Positions 58,961 to 64,000 of a DNA stretch of 64,000 nucleotides are shown piece by piece (the first letter of the stretch is position 1; every line of letters starts with the position of its first letter). The position numbers and the translations under genes were made by a program. The notes below the pieces were generated by a model, which did no database searches, was not told the DNA's origin, and saw only the letters and a program-made list of their open reading frames with translations. Origin of the DNA: Kitasatospora sp. NA04385 (GTDB taxonomy: Bacteria; Actinomycetota; Actinomycetes; Streptomycetales; Streptomycetaceae); the NCBI RefSeq assembly GCF_013364235.1, contig NZ_CP054919.1, positions 3,756,701 to 3,820,700 on the forward strand, in the 5' to 3' direction.

Positions 58961-60763
58961 TTACAGGTGTCGCGGGCCGGGCAGTCCGAGGCGCCGGCGG
59001 AACAGATCCAGTCGGTCGGCGAGCCGGGTGATCTCGCGCCGGGTCCGGTCGTCGGCGGGGTGTGCGGGGTCGGCCGTCTCCCGCAGGGCGAACGAGGCAT
59101 GGACGAGATCGCGAAGCTCCGCCGCGTCCTCGACTCCGATCGCCTGAGGGAGGACGGCGAGTTGCCGCTCCACGGTCACCGGCATTGGCGCCGCGCCCGA
59201 GCAGGCGGACGCCAGGCGTGCCAGCGCGGCCCGGGATTCGAACCACAGGTACTTGGCGGTGAGCTCGCGGCCCTGATCCTCGTACTGGCTCGGGCGGCCG
59301 ACAGTATCGGCGGACGGCAGGGTGAGGGCGGCCGCTGCCCAGCCAGGGTCGTGAGCGGTGGAGCCGGGCCGGCGGAGCTCGAACCACTCGTGGAGGTCGC
59401 GGCCCGTGCCTCCGTCGGCGCTGACGAGGTCACGCTCGACGGGGCGCGCGGTGGATCCCTCGGCGTCCAGGCGGAAGCAGGCGAGTGCCTCGATCAGCAG
59501 GTCCTCCGCGGGCCGGTGCCCATAGGGCAGCGCCGCCGAACTCAACTCGAAGTCGATGTCGCTGCCGAGGCCCAGGACCCCCTGGGCACACGAGCCCCGC
59601 AACAGCAGATCCAGTCCCTCCAGCCGCAAAACGGCGAGGATCACCGCGGCGAGCCGGTCAGTGATCTCTTCGGCCGCCGCGGCCCGCTTGCGCGCCGCAT
59701 CCCAACCGCTCGTACAAGCCAACTCGGCTATTCGCCGGACCAGTTGCTCCAGCGGCACGGCTTCGGCGGAAACATCTCTCTCGGCGGCCGAGAACAGGGC
59801 CAGGACCCACGCCCGCCGCAGCGCCCCCAGATCCGTCGCATGAGCGGCCGGTCGGCTCCCTGCAACCAGGGTGTCCAACTGCCCGAGCAGGGAAGCGTAG
59901 GCGTCCTCACCGCACTGCTCGCGCAGGTGCGCGGTCAGCACGGTGTGGAAGACACCGAGCCTTGCGGGAAGGACGTCCTCGGCAAGGTGGCCCAGAGCGG
60001 CGGCGCTCGCCGATCCAGCCCTCTTCGACGGCAGTTCACTCGCGAGCGTCACCTCGACTCCGCGACGGCGGACATCCCGCCGGGCCGCGTCCGAGGGAAG
60101 CCAGGCCGCCAGGACCGTCTCGAAGCCGTCCAGCTCCGTGCGCTCGCCCGGCGACGAAACGGGGATGCGCTCGCGCAGCTTGAGGTCGCGCCCGAGCAGG
60201 TCGGACCAGGCGATGTCCCACTTCATCAAGGTCAACTCGCCAGGGGCTTCGCCCGCCCGGACCAGGAGCGCGTCCTCCCAATCGATCAGAACCGTCCGCC
60301 CGTCCTGGCGGAACATGTTCCGCGGCACACACCCCGACGCCTCGACCCCTCTACCGAGCAGGGCCACCAGCAGGCCGGTGATGACAGGTATGGGCAGAGC
60401 GCTCGTCCAGCTCCCGGCCGACAAGGGCCTGCCCAGATACGGGGAGACCAGTGCGGCGCCAAGTCCGGGTAACGGCACCAGCTCGGGAACGCAGACCTCT
60501 ACGGCGCCGAACCCGCCGACCGTCAATCCGGCCAGCCGGCGCGCGGACTCGGCCGCCAGATCCCGCTCCGAGAGCGCTTCCTCCACCGACCGGCGCTTCG
60601 CCACCAAGTCGCGCCCGCGGTGCCGGAACCGGCGTAACCACCCACCGACGTCGACGAAGCCGGGGTCGTCGAAGGAGACCGTCTCGCTGCTCTGGTCGAA
60701 CGCCCGCCGAACCGAGACCGCAAGGCCCCCCGGCCCACGCGCATCCTTCATCGTTCTGCTCAC
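58961..60763 (-). CDS. Kinase-like plus nucleotidyltransferase fusion protein
   Basis: A 600-residue protein, first gene of the operon. The N-terminal half resembles aminoglycoside/choline kinases (RGRDLVAKRRSVEEA Lys, and TVLIDWEDALL metal Asp). Its catalytic loop reads GCVPRNMF, lacking the usual HxD. The C-terminal half has a classical nucleotidyltransferase signature, LLLRGSCAQGVLGLGSDIDF (GS...DxD, about residue 400). The fusion is unusual. It may activate a sugar or modify a small molecule or carrier. GTG 60763 has GGAGGGGAG upstream. Divergent from argS with a 341-base gap. Confidence 0.8.
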   Translation of the reverse strand: MSRTMKDARGPGGLAVSVRRAFDQSSETVSFDDPGFVDVGGWLRRFRHRGRDLVAKRRSVEEALSERDLAAESARRLAGLTVGGFGAVEVCVPELVPLPGLGAALVSPYLGRPLSAGSWTSALPIPVITGLLVALLGRGVEASGCVPRNMFRQDGRTVLIDWEDALLVRAGEAPGELTLMKWDIAWSDLLGRDLKLRERIPVSSPGERTELDGFETVLAAWLPSDAARRDVRRRGVEVTLASELPSKRAGSASAAALGHLAEDVLPARLGVFHTVLTAHLREQCGEDAYASLLGQLDTLVAGSRPAAHATDLGALRRAWVLALFSAAERDVSAEAVPLEQLVRRIAELACTSGWDAARKRAAAAEEITDRLAAVILAVLRLEGLDLLLRGSCAQGVLGLGSDIDFELSSAALPYGHRPAEDLLIEALACFRLDAEGSTARPVERDLVSADGGTGRDLHEWFELRRPGSTAHDPGWAAAALTLPSADTVGRPSQYEDQGRELTAKYLWFESRAALARLASACSGAAPMPVTVERQLAVLPQAIGVEDAAELRDLVHASFALRETADPAHPADDRTRREITRLADRLDLFRRRLGLPGPRHL

Positions 60764-61104
60764 CCCACTCCCCTCCCGAGTGCCGCACGCAGATGTGCCA
60801 CCGTAGCTGCTCCGTCACCGTGTGTTCGATCGATTTCTCGGATTCGGTCGTCGGCGTCCGGTCCGTACGGAGCCGCGCGAAGCGGAGGGAAGGCTCTCAA
60901 ATACTGATGATCATTCAGTTCTTGTGGCCATCAACGCTGTTGGGGGTCGTCGGCGTGCTTGCTTGCTGCGCCTAATCGGCCTTCCGCCCTTGAGGGCGTG
61001 GGATAATCGGCGTGCGGCGCCGACCGTCCACCTGGTGCGGTTGCTGTGCGACTCCCGCGGCCCGCCCGCGGATCCGCCCTCTCACAGAAGTGGTCCTTCG
61101 TTCT
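60764..61104. promoter_or_regulatory. Divergent promoter region of the operon and argS paralogue
   Basis: An extended -10, TG-G-GATAAT, at 60999-61007 points right, with a small dyad CGCCC-TTGA-GGGCG (60985-60998) just before it. From GTG 61012, where transcription would start, an open frame runs in phase into argS and encodes 31 residues with seven Arg (VRRRPSTWCGCC...). It may be a leaderless N-terminal extension or an untranslated leader. The AT-richer stretch at about 60895-60945 may hold the operon's promoter on the other strand. Confidence 0.5.
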
Positions 61105-62865
61105 ATGGCTACGGTCCTCTCCATCGCCGACGCGGTGCAGCAGCGCTTCGCTCAGGCGATCTCCACCGCGTTCCCCGACGCAGCGGACAGCGACCCCCAG
61201 CTGCGACGAAGCGACCGCGCCGACTTCCAGGCCAACGGCATCATGGGCCTCGCCAAGCCCCTGCGGACCAACCCCCGCGAGGTGGCCGCGCGTGTCCTCG
61301 AACACCTGGCCGCGGACGAGGTCATCGCGGGCCTGGAGGTCTCCGGCCCCGGGTTCGTCAACGTCACCGTCACCGACGCCGCGATCCTTCAGCGGCTGGC
61401 CGCCCGCGCGGCGGACACCCGGCTCGGCGTCGGCGGCGCCGCCCAACCCGGCATCACGGTGATCGACTACAGCCAGCCGAACATCGCCAAGGAGATGCAC
61501 GTCGGCCACCTGCGCTCGACGATCATCGGCGACGCACTCGTGCGCACCCTGGAGTTCACCGGCGAGAAGGTCATCAAGCGCAACCACCTCGGCGACTGGG
61601 GCACCCAGTTCGGCATGCTCATCCAGTACCTCGTCGAGCACCCCGACGAACTCGGCGACGGCACAGAGCCGGACGACGCCGGCCCGTCGATGTCCCGCCT
61701 CAACCGCCTCTACAAGGCATCACGCGCCACGTTCGACAGCGACGCCGACTTCGCCGACCGCTCTCGCCGGCGCGTCGTCGACCTGCAGGCCGGCGACCCC
61801 GAGACCGTCGCCTCCTGGCAGGGCATGGTCGACGAGTCGAAGGTCTACTTCGAGGCCGTCTACGCCCGCCTCGGCGTCCTCCTCGAAGACGCCGACGCCA
61901 TCGGCGAAAGCTACTACAACCCGAGGCTCGCCGACGTGTGCGCCGACCTCGAAGCCTCCGGCGTCGCCGTCCGCTCCGACGGAGCCCTGTGCGTCTTCTT
62001 CGACGACATCAAGGGCCCCGACGGCGAGCCGACCCCGCTCATCGTCCAGAAGAGCGACGGCGGCTACGGCTACGCCACCACCGACCTCGCCGCCATCCGC
62101 GACCGCGTCGGTGTACTCGGCGCCGACCAGCTCCTCTACGTCGTCGACAGCCGCCAAGCCCTCCACTTCCAGATGGTCTTCGCCACCGCCCGCCGCGCCG
62201 GCTGGCTGCCCGACAATGTCCGCGCGCTGCACCTCGGCTTCGGCACCGTCCTCGGCAAGGACGGCAAGCCCTTCAAGACCCGCTCCGGCGAGACCGTCCG
62301 CCTCATGGACCTCCTCGACGAAGCCGTCGACCGGGCCCGCACCGTCGTCTCCGAGAAGAGCCCCCAGCTCCCCACCGAGGAACTCGAGGACCGCGCCAAG
62401 CAGGTCGGCATCGGCGCCGTCAAGTATGCCGACCTCTCGACCTCCCGCACCCGCGACTACATCTTCGACGCCGACCGCATGGTCTCCCTCAACGGCGACA
62501 CCGGCACCTACCTCCAGTACGCCTACGCCCGCATCCAGTCCATCCTGCGCAAGGCCCCCGAAGGCGTCACCCCGACCGTCCACCAGGAACTCACCCTGGA
62601 GCCGACCGAACGCGCCCTCGGACTTCTCCTCGACGAATTCGGCGCCACCATCACCCAGGTGATCGCAACGTTCGAGCCCCACCGCCTCTGCGCCTACCTG
62701 CACAACCTCGCGTCGGCCTACACCGCTTTCTACGAGCACTGCCCCGTCCTCAAGGCCCCCAGCCCCGCGGTCATGGAGACCCGCCTGCTGCTCTGCCAGC
62801 TCACCGGCCAGACCCTGCGCCAGGGCATGGACCTCCTCGGTATCGGAACCCCCGAACGGCTGTAA
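61105..62865 (+). CDS. argS: Arginyl-tRNA synthetase paralogue
   Basis: A 586-residue class I synthetase. It has an N-terminal ADDITIONAL-type tRNA-binding domain (about 1-105), the HIGH motif as HVGHLRSTIIGDALVR, GDWGTQFGMLIQYL, the VQKSDGGYGYATTDLAAIRD segment, and the KMSKS-region equivalent GTVLGKDGKPFKTRSGETVRL. A helical anticodon-binding domain (about 455-586) ends TPERL. It is complete and looks active. It differs from the housekeeping streptomycete ArgRS I recall in many positions. ATG 61105 has only a weak ribosome site; an in-frame extension to GTG 61012 is possible. Divergent from the biosynthetic operon. Confidence 0.92.
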   Translation: MATVLSIADAVQQRFAQAISTAFPDAADSDPQLRRSDRADFQANGIMGLAKPLRTNPREVAARVLEHLAADEVIAGLEVSGPGFVNVTVTDAAILQRLAARAADTRLGVGGAAQPGITVIDYSQPNIAKEMHVGHLRSTIIGDALVRTLEFTGEKVIKRNHLGDWGTQFGMLIQYLVEHPDELGDGTEPDDAGPSMSRLNRLYKASRATFDSDADFADRSRRRVVDLQAGDPETVASWQGMVDESKVYFEAVYARLGVLLEDADAIGESYYNPRLADVCADLEASGVAVRSDGALCVFFDDIKGPDGEPTPLIVQKSDGGYGYATTDLAAIRDRVGVLGADQLLYVVDSRQALHFQMVFATARRAGWLPDNVRALHLGFGTVLGKDGKPFKTRSGETVRLMDLLDEAVDRARTVVSEKSPQLPTEELEDRAKQVGIGAVKYADLSTSRTRDYIFDADRMVSLNGDTGTYLQYAYARIQSILRKAPEGVTPTVHQELTLEPTERALGLLLDEFGATITQVIATFEPHRLCAYLHNLASAYTAFYEHCPVLKAPSPAVMETRLLLCQLTGQTLRQGMDLLGIGTPERL

Positions 62866-62888
62866 TGCACATGCCCAATTAGCATGCT

Positions 62889-62914
62889 CCCGGGCCCATA
62901 CGTATGGACCCGGG
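62889..62914 (+). terminator. Terminator after argS
   Basis: CCGGGCCCATAC (62890-62901) pairs with GTATGGACCCGG (62902-62913) with a single mismatch, 24 bases after the argS stop. Downstream to about 63180 I see no gene. Confidence 0.7.
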
Positions 62915-63201
62915 GCTGGATATGCCGACCCATTGCTGTTCGTCGGGGCCGGCTAGGCCGACAGACTGCGTGATCTTGCCGTTCGAGCGGGCGCTGTGCC
63001 GTCACGGGGCCCGAGGTATCAGAGCGCGGAGCACTTTTTCTGGGGCCGTCCGTTCATTGAGCAGCAGGCGAACGGCGTTCCCCATGCGGGATCGCTGGAA
63101 CAGGCCTCTACGCTGCCCCGGTGCCCTGCGCCGATGCCCATGGCGGTGTCGGTGCTGTCCGCTACGTTTGCATGGTGAGCGACTTTGCTGGGAGGACCGA
63201 C

Positions 63202-64000
63202 GTGGATGACCTGCAGGACCGCGCGAAGAATCAGAAGGTCATGCTGGAGGGGCACTTCGCGCACCCCGTGCGGGTCGAGCACGTCGAGGAGATCGGCGAC
63301 GACGTCTACCTGGTCCGGGTAAGGCATTCCAGTGGCGCCCCGGACGAAACCCAGCTCTTCCGTTCCGAGCTGGAGGCTGCACTCGATCAAGCTGCAGGCC
63401 AGTCCTCGTTGGTTAGTCCGCACGACTTCTTCCTCTGGGTGGAGTCTCAGCGCATCCGCCTGGCCTTCGCCCATGACCCGCTGTTCGCCGTGTCGATGAG
63501 TGGCGTGCGAGGGCTGCCCCATCAGATCGAGGCCGTCTATCGGCACATGCTCCCGCAACCGCGACTGCGGTTCGTTCTGGCGGACGATCCTGGAGCAGGA
63601 AAGACGATCATGGCGGGCCTGCTGCTCAAGGAGCTCAAGCTGCGGGGCGTCGTCGAGAGGGTGCTGATCCTGTGCCCTGCTCCGCTGACCACGCAGTGGC
63701 AGGACGAGATGCTCGACAAGTTCGACGAGCAGTTCGAGGTGGTCGGCGGCGAGCAGGTAAGGCACCAGGTCGGGCGTAGCCCGTGGGAGCGATACCCGAT
63801 GGTCGTGAGCAGCCTCGACTTCGCAAAGCGTGACGATGTCCGGGAAGACCTGCTGCGCAACCAGTGGGATCTCGTGATCGTGGACGAAGCGCACAAGGCA
63901 TCCGCAGTCACTAAGCGCGGGCGCGAGGAGCGAGTCGTCAAGACGAAGCGCTACACGGCGGTGGAGGGCGTCGCGCAGCAGGCCGACCGGCTGCTGCTGT
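63202..64000 (+). CDS. SNF2/DEAD-type helicase, N-terminal part (runs off the window)
   Basis: At least 266 residues in frame to the window end. A small N-terminal beta domain (HFAHPVRVEHVEEIGDDVYL) and LVSPHDFFLWVESQRIRLAF are followed by the helicase core. The Q-like segment is GLPHQIEAVYRHML, Walker A LADDPGAGKTIMAGLLLKEL, motif Ia LILCPAPLTTQWQDEM, and DEAH in LVIVDEAHKAS. GTG 63202 has GGGAGGA six bases upstream; ATG 63172 is an alternative. Such SNF2-like proteins occur in DISARM and other defence loci; the downstream genes needed to tell are outside. Confidence 0.88.
   Translation, partial: MDDLQDRAKNQKVMLEGHFAHPVRVEHVEEIGDDVYLVRVRHSSGAPDETQLFRSELEAALDQAAGQSSLVSPHDFFLWVESQRIRLAFAHDPLFAVSMSGVRGLPHQIEAVYRHMLPQPRLRFVLADDPGAGKTIMAGLLLKELKLRGVVERVLILCPAPLTTQWQDEMLDKFDEQFEVVGGEQVRHQVGRSPWERYPMVVSSLDFAKRDDVREDLLRNQWDLVIVDEAHKASAVTKRGREERVVKTKRYTAVEGVAQQADRLLL

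Noticed and set aside
57061..59031. Plus-strand ORF of 656 codons opposite the radical SAM gene
   Set aside because: Antisense shadow rich in Val/Gly/Asp with no motif; the minus strand encodes a clear radical SAM/SPASM enzyme.

Overview
The window is high-GC (about 70-75 %) actinomycete DNA, almost certainly Streptomycetaceae (Streptomyces or Kitasatospora). The signs are a conservon operon with a P450, a TipA-type MerR regulator, a large SARP-type regulator, the LppU/SCO3897-type secreted protein family, GTG/TTG starts with strong GGAGG ribosome sites, and dense short intergenic regions.

Left end (1-5752): the right-hand end of an integrative element of the actinomycete AICE type. It carries small accessory genes, a truncated chimeric PAPS-reductase-like gene, a primase-polymerase, a DUF3631 ATPase, an array of GTAGCGG heptamers in both orientations (candidate replication origin), an excisionase and a tyrosine integrase. 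It is inserted beside a tRNA-Ser(UGA) gene. The transfer genes and the other attachment site lie outside the window.

Core-like chromosome (5.8-31.3 kb): HtrA-like protease, TPP riboswitch plus CytX-type transporter, glycerophosphodiesterase, anti-sigma-like ATPase, DUF5926 protein, a frameshifted primase-like gene, a PP2C-like protein lacking key metal/catalytic motif residues, aminopeptidase P, several regulators (AraC/DJ-1, two MerR, MarR, ROK, ECF sigma) with their small target operons, an LCP cell-wall ligase and a second prolyl-tRNA synthetase.

Specialised region (31.8-44.5 kb): a five-gene conservon (CvnA-E; the P450 lacks the ExxR motif), an indole-type ABBA prenyltransferase whose 5' end contains a strong hairpin, a flavin monooxygenase facing it, a 1172-residue XRE-SARP-NB-ARC-TPR regulator preceded by nine in-register decamers, a PPOX-fold protein and an MFS exporter.

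Genomic island (44.5 kb to beyond the right end): two copies of an 86-bp repeat containing the 3' half of a tRNA-Gly and its terminator flank a 3.7-kb segment. That segment holds a low-GC two-gene unit (unknown cytoplasmic protein plus membrane protein) and a decayed PP2C locus. Right of the second copy lie an integrase gene with a one-base frameshift and a methyltransferase gene. Next comes a tightly overlapping eight-gene minus-strand operon: kinase-like/nucleotidyltransferase fusion, radical SAM/SPASM, GT4, radical SAM, group II PLP decarboxylase, GT2, sulfotransferase and APS kinase. An arginyl-tRNA synthetase paralogue is divergent from it. The set looks like an uncharacterised pathway to a glycosylated, sulfated product, with the ArgRS as either self-resistance or a source of Arg-tRNA. 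The window ends inside a SNF2-type helicase gene of a kind common in defence islands. No intact tRNA-Gly is present, so the island's right boundary is probably beyond base 64000.
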